A stretch of 64,000 bases of DNA from Antedon mediterranea (lineage: Eukaryota; Echinodermata; Crinoidea; Comatulida; Antedonidae), in NCBI RefSeq assembly GCF_964355755.1, contig NC_092674.1:4653001-4717000 (forward strand), written 5' to 3'. Under the pieces are notes generated by a model that saw only the letters and a list, made by a program, of their open reading frames with translations, searched no databases and had not been told where the DNA came from. Numbering within the stretch: position 1 is the stretch's first letter; each line of letters begins with the position of its first letter. Below, piece by piece: positions 1-10,639 of this stretch. Both the position numbers and the translations under genes were made by a program.

Positions 1-368
1 CACCCCCTGGATCTGCCCTTGTTTTTAAACAAATAATAATAATTTTTAGTGTACAGTATGTCAATGTCATGTCCCATACAAAAGTAGTAAATATATAAGA
101 TTGTTTACCAAAAGACTGAGGGTACCTTAATGTAATATCCTGTCATTTCATACTACATTTGGACTTGTACTCCGGTGTGAGTGATGTTTTGAGAAAACAT
201 CTGTGAACTGTTACAGTACTCACTTCCTCAGAGAACAAGCTTTGAATCATCACCCCCAGGGGGAAAGTACGTGACGAGTGTGTTCAATAATCGAAAATAC
301 ATAACGTGTCATTCAACCCTATACAGATTTTTGTTTTTATGAAACCCACAACAAAAAGATTCCTCTTC

Positions 369-520
369 AGCTCTGTCTACACTATCAAACTAGTTTGACA
401 AAAATAGTGTGATGTTCCTAAATATGGTAGTGATATGCTTAAATATGGTAGTGATATGACATCATCATGTCCATATATGGGCACATTTTTGTCACATAAA
501 GTTTGTTAGTGTAGACATAA
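369..520. mobile_element. MITE family B copy 1
   Basis: First of twelve copies in this window of a palindromic element of about 150 bp. Its ends read AGCTCTGTCTACACTATCAA and the reverse complement. The inside carries CATATATGGACATGATG, then repeated ACTACCATATTTGGGC blocks. There is no coding capacity. Ends, size and copy number fit a non-autonomous DNA transposon (MITE); the mobilising transposase family is unknown. This copy has a shortened right end. Confidence 0.8.
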
Positions 521-609
521 TTTATGATGTACAGTAAACATTTTATTATCACATTTTTTGCTTGTTCTTCTGCTAGTTAAAATACTTTTTATTTATTAAC
601 AACATGAAA

Positions 610-690
610 CAAAAAAATGAATAAAATTAAACTCTGAATAGGCCATTTGTACTTTTAATAAAGAAACAAAAATAATAATTTTTTTTTTGT
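610..690. mobile_element. MITE family A fragment
   Basis: Short fragment sharing the internal segment around ACTCTGAATAGGCCATTTG with the full-length family A copies at 18.6, 31.8, 37.6, 49.5 and 61.2 kb. It lacks both terminal repeats. Confidence 0.45.
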
Positions 691-759
691 TCAATTTTCA
701 GGTACAAACAATAACATACAATAACATACAACGGTGCAGTACCCCGGGGATTTTCATGA

Positions 760-910
760 ATTCTAAAGCTTTGTTCCGACAATGATGCAACGCCAGGACG
801 TAGCGCAACGCAAAGTGATTTGACAAATCACAAAGGATAGATTATTTAAACAGTCGCATGTGATTGGTCAACTTGCCTGCGTTGTTATGAGTCATAACTG
901 GTTGTCATAC
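760..910. mobile_element. MITE family C copy (degenerate)
   Basis: Contains the family C signature: GCGTTGCG/CGCAACGC blocks near both ends, GGACGTA, and an internal TGATTGGTCAA. The copy at 4833-5003 is better preserved. It lies immediately before the acceptor of the MRPL30 exon. Confidence 0.5.
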
Positions 911-955
911 AGAATCTTTTTTCTTCTAAATCTCTAATTATGTCCTTATTTTCAG

Positions 956-1189
956 AGATTTCAAGCAAAAATCCATAAAAATACACCCCAAGTGAACATC
1001 CTGCTAAGGAAAATACAACATCTGATTCGCGTTAAGCCCGTCATTTTAAAAGACGGCATACCGGAAAAGGAGGACTTTGAAAATTGCCAACTGAAATGGA
1101 ACGGTGAATTAATAATTAAGAAGAAACTGGAACCAACTTCTTCTTCTCAAAGTGTACAACATTCATTGACGGATGGCAGCAACAAATAA
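956..1189 (+). CDS. MRPL30: Mitochondrial ribosomal protein L30 (uL30m), last coding exon
   Basis: Large-subunit protein of the mitochondrial ribosome. The exon starts after a clear acceptor (TTATTTTCAG ending at 955) and reads in one frame to TAA at 1187-1189, giving 77 codons. The translation has the C-terminal pattern known from animal MRPL30: IHKNTPQVN, then HLIRVKPVILKDGIPEKEDF, then LKWNGELIIKKKLEP. This matches the family consensus HKNxPxVN...HLIRIKPL...GxP...LKxxGEL. The last 15 residues are Ser/Gln rich and family-variable. Upstream exons with the core L30 fold are not in positions 1-955, so the gene enters from the left. A MITE lies in the 3' UTR region starting about 50 bp after the stop. 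The identification rests on remembered family sequence; alignment was not possible. Confidence 0.85.
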   Translation, partial: RFQAKIHKNTPQVNILLRKIQHLIRVKPVILKDGIPEKEDFENCQLKWNGELIIKKKLEPTSSSQSVQHSLTDGSNK

Positions 1190-1239
1190 GACCGTGGTTG
1201 AAGTACGTAAAGTGAACTAAGAGGAAACATTCTGAAGTT

Positions 1240-1578
1240 CTGTTTACCATTACACTATCAAACTTTATGTTACAAACAAATGTGATATGCCCATACAGGT
1301 CTTGTCTTTTAAGGCGAGCGAGTGTGATCACTCATTTAACACGCTCCTAAACTGCCCTTGAGGATTGTGATTTACAACATGCTTAAATTTGGTAAACTTC
1401 TACACACCAAAATACAAACAGCACACCTACAGCATCCCTGAATGTATTGAGGAGTGCAGTTTGCCTGCCCAAACATGAACATGATGATGTCATACCACTA
1501 TATGTGGGCATATCACTACCATATTTGGGCACATCACACTTTTTTTGTCAAACTAGTTTGATAGTGTAGATAGAGCTT
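1240..1578. mobile_element. MITE family B copy 2, interrupted
   Basis: Left end (CACTATCAAACTTTATG) at about 1251 and right end (TTTGATAGTGTAGATAGAGC) ending about 1578 match family B. The copy is split by about 160 bp of unrelated DNA (roughly 1305-1467). It lies downstream of the MRPL30 stop. Confidence 0.65.
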
Positions 1579-1589
1579 AACAATCATAC

Positions 1590-2600
1590 AAATGAGTGCA
1601 TCTGGTGATATTTTGAAGCTTGCATAAGTTTATGCAAATGAAATGAACAGTTATATAACAGGGGTCAGATTTATCAAAACTTGCTTAACAATGTAATCTT
1701 TGTAGTAAGTCAATAATTAGTCCATTCAACTAGTTGGATAACTGAACGCTAATTTACATAGACGGTAAACAGTAAGCGGAAAAGCATGTTAACTTGTCCC
1801 ACGTATAATCTTTATCTATCCTGAGCGGAATCCACCCATCCACTCACACAGTGACATTGTGTGTAAATGGTTATAAGGAATAACATAGATTCTATAATTG
1901 TTATTACCATTACCGCTCGTGTCTGTAAATTAGCCTTTAAGCTTGATTCTTAAACTTAAAGCTGAGGTACAGGCATGAATTTTAAATATAATATTTGGTT
2001 AATTGTACATAAATCAAATATTTGTAACAGAAATCAAGACGAAAAAACATGAATTTCCCTTAATATGGCCAAATACAAAATTTTGCAAAATTCTTCCATA
2101 AAAACCAGGAAGACCTTTTTTCAGTAGTTAGGTAGTTAACCTAATGTAATAACATGTCTTGTGACTCCCTAGAAGGTGAAAAAAGATGGTGGATATACGG
2201 TGGATAATTTTTGCTATAGCATGAAAATAAAAATTTGAAGTTGAATAAAAATTCCAAAAATGTAATATTCAAGTTATATTACCTATACTTAGTCATCTGA
2301 AATTTTTTTTTTACCACACTGTTGATTTTTCGTAGCTTTTTAAAATGCCTCTCTATTTACAAAATTTGTGTACAAAAGAATAGAGATTTTACTGTGTAAT
2401 TTGAACTATCCCCCCACTGATAAGAAAGTGCTTATTTTCAACAAGCTCGTGTAACACAAATAAAATTCCAAAAATTATGAAACATAGGGGAAACTATAGA
2501 TCGATAATTAATGGAATGTATGATCAATGGCAATTTGTTGCCCGCACCTGGCCTTTAAGCACTGCTGAACTATCTTGACTTAAGCAAAAATTGATAAATG
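1590..2600. other. AT-rich intergenic DNA, nothing recognised
   Basis: I see no gene, RNA or repeat family here apart from A/T runs. Confidence 0.6.
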
Positions 2601-2603
2601 ATT

Positions 2604-3058
2604 ACTGATTGTGAAAGAGCTGTACTCTTACTGATTGTGAAAGAGCTGTACTCTTACTGATTGTGAAAGAGCTGTACTCTTACTGATTGTGAAAGAGCTG
2701 TACTCTTACTGATTGTGAAAGAGCTGTACTCTTACTGATTGTGAAAGAGCTGTACTCTTACTGATTGTGAAAGAACTGTACTCTTACTGATTGTGAAAGA
2801 GCTGTACTCTTACTGATTGTGAAAGAGCTGTACTCTTACTGATTGTGAAAGAGCTGTACTCTTACTGATTGTGAAAGAGCTGCACTCTTACTGATTGTGA
2901 AAGAGCTGTACTCTTACTGATTGTGAAAAAGCTGTACTCTTACTGATTGTGAAAGAGCTGTACTCTTACTGATTGTGAAAGAGCTGTACTCTTACTGATT
3001 GTGAAAGAGCTGTACTCTTACTGATTGTGAAAGAGCTGTACTCTTACTGATTGTGAAA
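2604..3058. repeat. 26-bp minisatellite, about 17.5 copies
   Basis: Head-to-tail array of a 26-bp unit that reads ACTGATTGTGAAAGAGC followed by TGTACTCTT. The units are almost identical. Three visible variants are GAAAGAACTG near 2773, TGCACTCTT near 2881 and GAAAAAGCTG near 2929. No reading frame uses the array. Confidence 0.97.
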
Positions 3059-3690
3059 ACATGGATGGTCGGTGGTGCTCAATTTAAAAATGTGTAATAA
3101 ATGAAAAATAAAGTTATACTATAAACTATTTACTTTTAATAATTGTCAAATTTGTGTGTACTAGATTATAGGACATGTTGAGATCAATGACAGTGATATT
3201 TATTTGCCTATCATGGTATCACCTCTCTCTCTCTCTCTCTCGAAGTGCCATATCATGAGACTTTGGCGATCATGTTGTGCCACAATTCTCTGTCTATTGC
3301 CATATTCAGCAACTCCACTTCTTTGGTATTCTCGCCTCTATTCCGAATCCATTCAGCTATGCTGGCCAACCAAGTGACTCTTTTCCTCCCCCTGCTCCTT
3401 CTTCCTTCTTCTTCCACCTATATTACCTGTATTAAACAAAGTTTAGATATTTTCAATCATGGTCAAAGTTAGACTTGCCCCTTGTCTAGATAAATCCCTG
3501 AGTATGCATACTTTATGTCAAAAGTGTAAAATACACTGAAAAGATAAATAGGAAAAGATTTATTTGCTTTAACATGCTCCATTAAATCTGCAGGAACTCG
3601 AACAATTATTTGACAGAAAAAACAAATATTTCCTTTGCCAGTGGCCAATTGGATTGTGACCGTAAATCTTCTATTTGTAACCCTGGGTTA
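3059..3690. other. Non-coding stretch with (CT)n microsatellite
   Basis: A pure CT run lies at 3223-3241. The short open frame after it (3245-3472) has low-complexity composition and no recognisable domain. I see nothing else. Confidence 0.5.
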
Positions 3691-3699
3691 TTATTCTTT

Positions 3700-4085
3700 G
3701 ATTGTTTTTTAGGGTGGGTTACTATTAGAAGGGGGGTTACTATTAGAAGGGAGGATACTATTAGAAGAAGGTTACTATTACTAATGTTAAATTAGGCACC
3801 TGAAAATAGTAACCCACCCAAACTCAAAGGTACAAATAAACAAATTTGTTTGAACTCAAAACACTCAATCTTCCCTCACCCCCGAGATCAACATGCATTA
3901 TCTCCTTATTTTCAAAATACGGCTGTCATTAAAAAACAGACCAGTCTTCATGAGGTCATTTTATCAATAGTTTTTGTCAATCTAATAGTAACCCCATGGG
4001 TTACTATTAGAGTAGTGGGTTATTATTATAGATTGACTTATAAGGTAGGTTACTATTAGAAGGGGGTTACTATTAGGAGTTACGG
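3700..4085. repeat. Interspersed GGTTACTATTAGAAGG motif repeat
   Basis: The 16-bp motif recurs at least four times at the left end (3715-3780) and three more times at the right end (4005-4080). Reverse-complement traces (AATAGTAACCC) occur at about 3805 and 3985. Motif clusters at both ends of a 300-bp core, partly inverted, suggest a small fold-back type element, but its boundaries are unclear. Confidence 0.5.
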
Positions 4086-4832
4086 TAATTAATGCTATTT
4101 TTCTTTGGATTAAGAAATTTACAAGGCTGGCTGGGCTGACGGTTTTAGCTACCTATTCGTGATTCACCAACATTGAACATTAAACTACGTCAAAAATCCT
4201 TTTTTAAGTACTCCAATATTTGATATGGAAAAAGTAATAGTATAACGGGTTTTGCATTTGTGACGTCATCTATGCAAATTAATACCAAGACGTTGCGGAA
4301 GTTCGTGAAATTGTCAAGATGGGAACAAGTGTAATAATGTGTTCCAGAATTGCAGGAAGATTACCGACAGTTTGAAAACAATGAATACTTCAATGAAAAC
4401 AATGAGCCAAAGTCTGTGTTGTGGTCAGTGGCGTAACCCAGGGACCCTGAGCTCAAGGGGCCCCCGAGACAGATATTAAAATGTGTCGAAAAGGGCTGAT
4501 AACACCCGATGCTTCCAGGGTTGGAGGGCCACTTAGGGTTCCTAAACCAGAAGCCTCTGCGTTATGCTACATGGTTGTGGTACCTTGTTTTTTTTTTCTC
4601 TTTTGTGGCGCAAACACCACTTTTATTCACATTCATATTATCTCATATTACATAAAATCGTATTATTTAACTTGTAAATGTCGTTACAGTTCATAAGTAA
4701 CATTTTTACATATATGAATTCTGTATTACTCCTTTTTTCATTAATTTTCTTATATTTTGTTACCTTGTTGGGTCAATAAGACAATATAATATTTGATGGA
4801 TTCAAGAAGTCATACAACCGTCTTGTAGGCTT

Positions 4833-5003
4833 GGTTCCCACTAGACGCAACGCAAGGACGTAAATGCAAGCCAGTAATCTGACCAATCATGACGCAATGG
4901 TCACATTTTCAATTCATTCACATTTATTCATCATTAAGATCCTTCGCGTTAAGATTAAATTATCTGCGTTGCGCTTACGTCCTTGCTTTGCGTCCTAGTG
5001 ATT
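4833..5003. mobile_element. MITE family C, best copy
   Basis: Inverted ends: CACTAGACGCAACGCAAGGA on the left, and on the right the reverse complement of CACTAGGACGCAAAGCAAGG. A second inverted GCGTTGCG block lies just inside. About 170 bp, no coding capacity. Confidence 0.7.
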
Positions 5004-5039
5004 TAATCTTCAACCAAAAAGGAAGACATGCATAGATAA

Positions 5040-5360
5040 AAACATTACTGGATCCTACAGTAAAGCGCACACGCAAAGATCAGACGGTGATTGGTCAAAT
5101 TACCTTCGTGGCGAGACGTGTCATAGTGGGAAACAAAGTTTTCGCTTGCGTTGTGTTCTACTAGTGGGAACTAAGCTTTAATCTTTAACCAAAAAGAAAG
5201 ACGTGTCTAAATAAAATAGTAAACATTTTTTAGGCAGCTGTATTCTTGTCCCGACTGGATCCAATAGTTAAGCTTTGTTGAAGGACGCACACGCAAAAAT
5301 CAAATTACTTTCGCGGCGCGTTCGTTATGTCATAGTGGGAAACAAAGTTTTCAGTATGCG
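5040..5360. mobile_element. Two further degenerate MITE family C copies
   Basis: Two adjacent partial copies (about 5040-5180 and 5225-5360) share CATAGTGGGAAACAAAGTTT, the GCACACGCAAA block and TACCTTCG / TACTTTCG with each other and with the 4833-5003 copy. Confidence 0.5.
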
Positions 5361-5364
5361 TATT

Positions 5365-5530
5365 AAGCTCTGTCTACACTATCAAACGTTATGTGACAAC
5401 AAAATATGATGTGCCCATATATGGACATGATGATGTCATATCACTACCATATTTGGGCATATCCCTGCCATATTTGGGCACATCACACTTTTTTTTGTCA
5501 AACTAGTTTGATAGTGTAGACAGAGTCTTA
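5365..5530. mobile_element. MITE family B copy 3
   Basis: Near full-length copy with both ends (AAGCTCTGTCTACACTATCA on the left, TTTGATAGTGTAGACAGAG on the right) and two internal ATATTTGGGCA blocks. Confidence 0.85.
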
Positions 5531-6260
5531 ACAAGCAGGTTCCGAATCTCAACCATGACATTGTTTTCTCTAACAAACTCTTTAGGATGTTTCTTATTGC
5601 ATAACCGTTTCCAGCCACTGGTCGACCGTGTCTGAATCATAAGGTCACAGGACATTCTGAGTATAATAATAAACGGCCATTGACCTTAGATGTTGGGGAC
5701 AATGGTGAAAATGTCAAACGTCTTTGTTTACCTAGATGAATGGTTAGGAAGTGTCTGGCCCACATTTAGTTAAATTAAAATCCTCTTTTTTCGACATGTA
5801 TTTTCGCACTTCTCTATTTTTGTTTCTGGATACAGGTCATGATACATCATAACAATTTATGTTTATTTTCTGACTTTCAAAATTTTCAGTCAGAAATTCA
5901 ATTGCATTTTGTGTTGGTATAATCAATACAAAAAATATATTTCAATTCGTCACTTTTACGAAGTGAAATTTGTTATTAAATAAATATATTATATGCATGC
6001 ATGTAACTAAAAGAAGTAGGCCCTATATATGATCGATGATTGGATAATCTGATTCCGAGTTGGTACAAAGTTAAATTGGAGTTCAATGTACTTCTTGCGT
6101 AGTAAATTAATCTTATTACATTTAATTTAGCATTTTTTGTAACTTGTACACGTGACACCAACAATAAATCCTTTGACTCACAATTGTCAATACATTTCAA
6201 TACATGTGAAGGAGTGCCCGCTGAGTTTCGTCTTATTATTCAGAAGATTAATTGCCATAG
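5531..6260. other. Non-coding, nothing recognised
   Basis: AT-rich DNA with no supported gene or repeat family. Confidence 0.5.
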
Positions 6261-6263
6261 GGC

Positions 6264-6400
6264 TGTACCTGTATTGTTATTTTCAATTGGCCTTGGGGTA
6301 TTTGGAGGAATTACCTGTTTAGATACAAACACTTCCATGTAAGCCTATATTTATGTAGAAATATGTACGGGCTATGTACGCGTTGCCCTTCAAAGTGAAT
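6264..6400 (+). repeat. Direct repeat, copy 1 (about 140 bp)
   Basis: Closely matches 7279-7422: both carry GTACCTGTATTGTTATTTTC, GGAGGAATTACCT, ATACAAACACTTCCA and TACGCGTTGCC. The second copy starts about 1.0 kb downstream in the same orientation. Confidence 0.85.
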
Positions 6401-6877
6401 AAATATAAGTTTTTGGATTTTATACTTTTACAAGAGTGCATCCATAAGAAATATACCCCCCCCCCCTCCCCAAAAAAAAAAAACATGATATAGTAAACAA
6501 CAATAAGAAGTCGATGTAGGTCAACATTTCAAAACAATTCGACTCAGTACAGTAACTACAATACCATTGATAGTTATCACTAAGAGGAAACCCACTGACA
6601 CCTAAAAATACAAAACTACAAGAAGTAAACATATAGAATAAGTTAAGAACTGTACAATATAAAATTAATGAATTGGACAACAACAATGTAGAATAACCAT
6701 ATAATGAGATAGATATCAAACATTTGGTTTAACTGATGAACATTACTCGCCTAGAACATTACATCTGTGTGCCCATGCTCTTTTAACATACCCGGTAGTG
6801 CTTACAGTAACGATCAAAGACATTTGATATGGAATCGACGTCATACATATAGGCCTATAATAGTAGTTATCAGTTCC

Positions 6878-6918
6878 ACCATAGAGATATTATAGTGAAC
6901 TAATAATATCTCTATGGT
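6878..6918. repeat. Perfect 16-bp inverted repeat (hairpin)
   Basis: Arms ACCATAGAGATATTAT (6878-6893) and its exact reverse complement (6903-6918) are separated by 9 bp. There is no T-run after it and no adjacent gene, so a function is not apparent. It could be a remnant of a small palindromic element. Confidence 0.8.
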
Positions 6919-6999
6919 TCCACCTACTGCAATACAAGATTTTGGTGTTAATAAAAAGAGATAAAATCTTCCCATACATTTTAATGATTGACATCGATT

Positions 7000-7000
<1 letters not shown>

Positions 7001-7028
<28 letters not shown>
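7001..7028. repeat. (TCAA)n microsatellite
   Basis: Seven uninterrupted TCAA units. Confidence 0.9.
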
Positions 7029-7031
<3 letters not shown>

Positions 7032-7278
7032 TAATGTATACAGTTAACATTTTTTTAAATAATATATAAAAAAATGAGAAATGGGTATACCCCACTGGAA
7101 GCTAAGCTTTAAAATGTGGGGTCCAGGCAACATATTTAAGCAAGGTAACATATATTCTAATTTGGTATTCTTCAATCCATATGCCATTTGAGTTGGTTAC
7201 ATGTGAATAGAAAATGTTGTGTCTTCTAAACCATTCTTACACACTTTTACAGATACCATCATAATCAGGTACGTGTAC

Positions 7279-7422
7279 AGTACCTGTATTGTTATTTTCA
7301 ATTTGGCCTTGATAGTCTTTGGAGGAATTACCTCTTCAGATACAAACACTTCCACTATGAAAGCCTAGCCCTATATGTAAGAATATGTACGGGCCATATA
7401 CGCGTTGCCATTCAAAGTGAAT
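7279..7422 (+). repeat. Direct repeat, copy 2 (about 140 bp)
   Basis: Partner of 6264-6400. The copies differ by scattered substitutions and small indels, so the duplication is not recent, or both are members of a wider dispersed family. Confidence 0.85.
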
Positions 7423-7429
7423 GTAAAAG

Positions 7430-9170
7430 GGGGAACGAGTGCATAATGAAAGTAAATAGATTCAATAATTTTAAATCAAAATGTGGTATCGACTCAGATT
7501 CAATAATAAAAGGAACTAAGAGTTTGATTAGGTATTCTGATATACATTATCTCAACTTTTAGGCATATCAAGGCAACAGATTTAGCAATATTGCACGAGA
7601 TTAAGCAAACAAAATACAGGGTCTGAAAATATTGTTTGCTGTTCATTGTAGCGATAGCTAATGTATTTGACACTTACATTCCCAGACAAATGCAATATCG
7701 ATAATAATTTCCCGTGTTGCAAACAGCAGAGATAGACTCTTCCATTATCGCAACCAGGTTGGTAATAAAACATCATCCTCCCTACGCGTATAATCGTATC
7801 AACTATTCGAATAAGTATAACAAATAACGTTTGAAATTTACTTCCTATTAAATTCAGTTCAAGTTTACTGCATATTTATTGTTTGGAAGCATTTAATCAT
7901 CGGTGACGTAAACGTACACCCTACAAAATGGAACATTCCGTTTAACTAGGGTTCACACTGTAATTTCTCTATTATAAAGTTATTATCAGCCAATGGGCCT
8001 TCAGATATGTATGAAGAGAAACTATTCACGACAGTGCAGCGGTCGGCGAATTCCGTAATTCTGTTTTTCTGGATGCTTTAATAACAAACGAATTGGAAAA
8101 TATACCAACACTGCAGTGCACCTTGTTTTCAGACGTTTTACATTTTTTCTTCGGCTTTTTTCAAGAATAATTATTATATATTATTCCCAGGACTAGACTG
8201 ATATTTGCCATCAGCAGACAATGGGCTGTGATGGTGACCTTTAATGGTGGCGCAACATCACAGTACGGTTTGTTAAGTCAATAATAAGCCCAGTTATTAA
8301 ACACAGTATAATAAATTGATATACAAGATTATACGCAAGTTACCTGACACGTATACGTACTTTCCTCTGGGATATGTAAACCGGTAAGTAGGATTTTAAA
8401 TATTTTATAATATACAGTATATGAATATAGCACATACTGTACTTTTTTGATTTATAGGCCTAGATATAATATATACATACTGTAATATAATCGATCCTAT
8501 ATAGGTCATATCGTTAAAGGTGACATCGTTTCAGCGAATTAAGGGTGCACCACATTAATAATGCATTCACTTTGGGGGCCTGCTTTGTGCAGGTGATTTT
8601 GAAACATGTAGTACCTAGCATAGCGTTTGAAACCTAGCTATCTATACTTTTTAAAAAGCTGCAAATCAAATTAGTGTATGAGAAACCAACAACACACTGA
8701 TTAAAAAAAAAACATTTTTTAATTCATACTGATACTGCGTAATACTCGTGACATTTTAAATGTATGCATGGTTCCGGGTTCGAATCTCGGTTTTGCCGGC
8801 TCTCATTCTTACAGATTTCCTCATCTTTATCACTAAATTAATTAATCAATTTTCAGTATATCACCGGGCGGTTTAAAATTTGCAGTCGTATATATAGAAT
8901 TTGTTCCGTGACTTTCATTATTCAATTTATATACGTGATTTACAATGTCCTTTTGGTAGGTATAATTCGTCCTCGGCTTTCGACTGGTATGTAGGCCTAC
9001 CCGTATTGGTTTTGTTCATTGATTATGAAATGTTGACAGTAAACAAAATTAGTATTAGTACTAATATATGGCTAAATGGCTACTACACTTAATTAATTCT
9101 GACTATTTTTTAAAAAGGTGTGTTCTATCGCCCGTCTTCGCTTTATTATGATAATGAAACTACTATAACA
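7430..9170. other. Non-coding, one tRNA-like B-box fragment
   Basis: No gene is supported. At about 8770-8800, GGTTCCGGGTTCGAATCTC resembles a Pol III B box / tRNA T-arm. No cloverleaf can be drawn, so it is at most a SINE remnant. Confidence 0.4.
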
Positions 9171-9440
9171 GTGGAGCTGTAGCCTTGGTGGTTAACGTGC
9201 TTGCCTTCCTATCCCAAGGTCCAGGGTTCAATCATGGAGTAAAGAATAATAATATTATATATATATATATATTCTTTACTCCATGGTTCAATCCTGACCT
9301 AGTGCCAGGGTTGCAACTCACGACTCTTTCAACTCCACACCCTAAGCCTAAAATGAGTCTTATATTTATAAGCACGATATTATTTTTAAAATAGTTTATC
9401 CATCCTGTAGCCTAATTGACGAGTTACTCGCTGTTGAATG
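9171..9440 (+). mobile_element. tRNA-derived SINE, interrupted by a palindrome
   Basis: One of three copies (others at 17037-17214 and, reversed, 42000-42186). The 5' part begins GTGGAGCTGTAGCCTTGGTG, with an A-box-like GGTGGTTAACGTG and a B box GGTTCAATCC. This is followed by the family tail (CTCACGACTCTTTCAACTCC, then TCCATCCTGTAG..ACTCGCTGTT). Pol III boxes in tRNA spacing make a tRNA-derived SINE the best call. In this copy the B box is split by the 51-bp insertion at 9234-9284. Confidence 0.85.
9234..9284. mobile_element. 51-bp near-palindromic insertion with 9-bp duplication
   Basis: The insert starts ATGGAGTAAAGAAT and ends with its exact reverse complement, around an AT-repeat core. 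It is flanked on both sides by GGTTCAATC (9225-9233 and 9285-9293). The two other SINE copies have this sequence once and uninterrupted. This is the expected footprint of an insertion with a 9-bp target duplication. Confidence 0.8.
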
Positions 9441-9889
9441 TATGGAAACAAAAACATACGATATACAAACAAACGATTATTTAATGGTGGGGGGGGGGGG
9501 GTTGTTGACGTCAAAGCTATAACAACAATGCAATGGTGACATCACACAGCGATTTTGTTTTCAGTCAGTTTATGATGTGTGGAGGGAGGGGTTATGTCCG
9601 CTTAACAAACAAATATCGTTACCGATCCGTATTCGAGGTTTGATGTTATTTTCAAGAGGGGCTTAAGCCTAGCCTCGACTCCGGATCGATCAAATGCTGA
9701 GCTCCAAAAACAAGTAAACAAGTAACTGTTAAATATAGATAATATGTTTTTAAACAAAACTGTAGGTACTGTATACATATTCCGATCCTTATCCCTTCCC
9801 TTATTCCGGAACCTTTAGATATACTAATACATGTATCTATATTTATCTTAATAGTTCAATTATTCAAGAATTAGGTACGTTTGCCATGG

Positions 9890-10190
9890 CTCATTCCTCA
9901 AGGCCAACTCAGTCAGCGTCGTACGACCAGGCCCTGACTAACCGTCTATCTCGTCAGAAGAAAAAGAAACCATTTTAATGACGACCTAAACACAACGCTA
10001 TCTCAAGACGACTCGTCTCGTCTGGATTCAACTCAGACATAACCCACTCAGGACGTTTCGTAGGGCCTCCGTACAATCAGGGAAGAGCGAAATTAATGTC
10101 ACTCTTCCCTGGTACGATGCTGTCTGACTTGGCCTTTTACGGGACCATTTCTCTCTCACACTCAAGGCGTAAAACCATCTTAAAATTATG
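9890..10190 (+). other. Higher-GC stretch with a 31-codon frame, possible LINE 5' remnant
   Basis: Composition shifts here. An ATG at 9885 opens a frame starting MAHSSRPTQSASYDQ and ending RQKKKKPF before TAA at 9976-9978. It lies just upstream of the LINE RT remnant at 10205-10633 and could be its degraded 5' part. No domain is recognised. Confidence 0.25.
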
Positions 10191-10204
10191 AATACGTGTA
10201 AACA

Positions 10205-10633
10205 TTGTTAAATGTTAACAAGTTTATTTATTCATTTATTCAAAAAATAACATATGGATTCCTTACAAACATTCTGCTGAGCTATGGAAACATACTGTGG
10301 AAAACCATTGCAATTCCTTCAATAAATTATGCTTGTAGCATTTGGTATAATAAATCCAAGAAGGACAACGAAGACCTAGAGAAAGTGAAATTGCAAATGG
10401 CCCGCTTTCTTCTCAAAGCTCCACGGTATACTCCAAAAGAGGCACTTTATGGTGACCTTGGGTGGGTTCCATTATCCAAGTTACACAAACTGTCCAGAGT
10501 TAAATTATTTAATCGTTTTATAACTATGGATGACCACAGGTGGCCTAATATTGTACTTAATTCTATGCTACAATTGAAATGTGACTTTGATCGTTTAAAA
10601 TATAAATTTCTTAGTAGTTGTGTTGACATTTGA
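10205..10633 (+). pseudogene. Degenerate non-LTR retrotransposon RT fragment
   Basis: An open frame of 142 codons without the RT catalytic core. Its middle reads like the region just after the reverse-transcriptase domain of LINE polyproteins: WKTIAIPSINYACSIW, then ARFLLKAPRYTPKEALYGDL, then GWVPLSKLHKLSRVKLFNRF. Known LINEs have the equivalent LPxxLYGSExW ... A(L)xGELGWxPL pattern here. The GxDG and FADD parts and the downstream end are missing, so this is a fossil. Clade not assigned. Confidence 0.65.
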
Positions 10634-10639
10634 AAAATG

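Noticed and set aside
2604-3058. Possible CRISPR array
   Set aside because: Units are contiguous without unique spacers and the DNA is animal nuclear; it is a minisatellite.
6420-6719. 99-codon minus-strand ORF with hydrophobic stretches
   Set aside because: Includes a translated poly-C/poly-A tract, has biased composition, and no domain.
8765-8810. Possible tRNA gene (GGTTCCGGGTTCGAATCTC)
   Set aside because: Only a T-arm/B-box-like piece; no acceptor stem or anticodon arm can be drawn.
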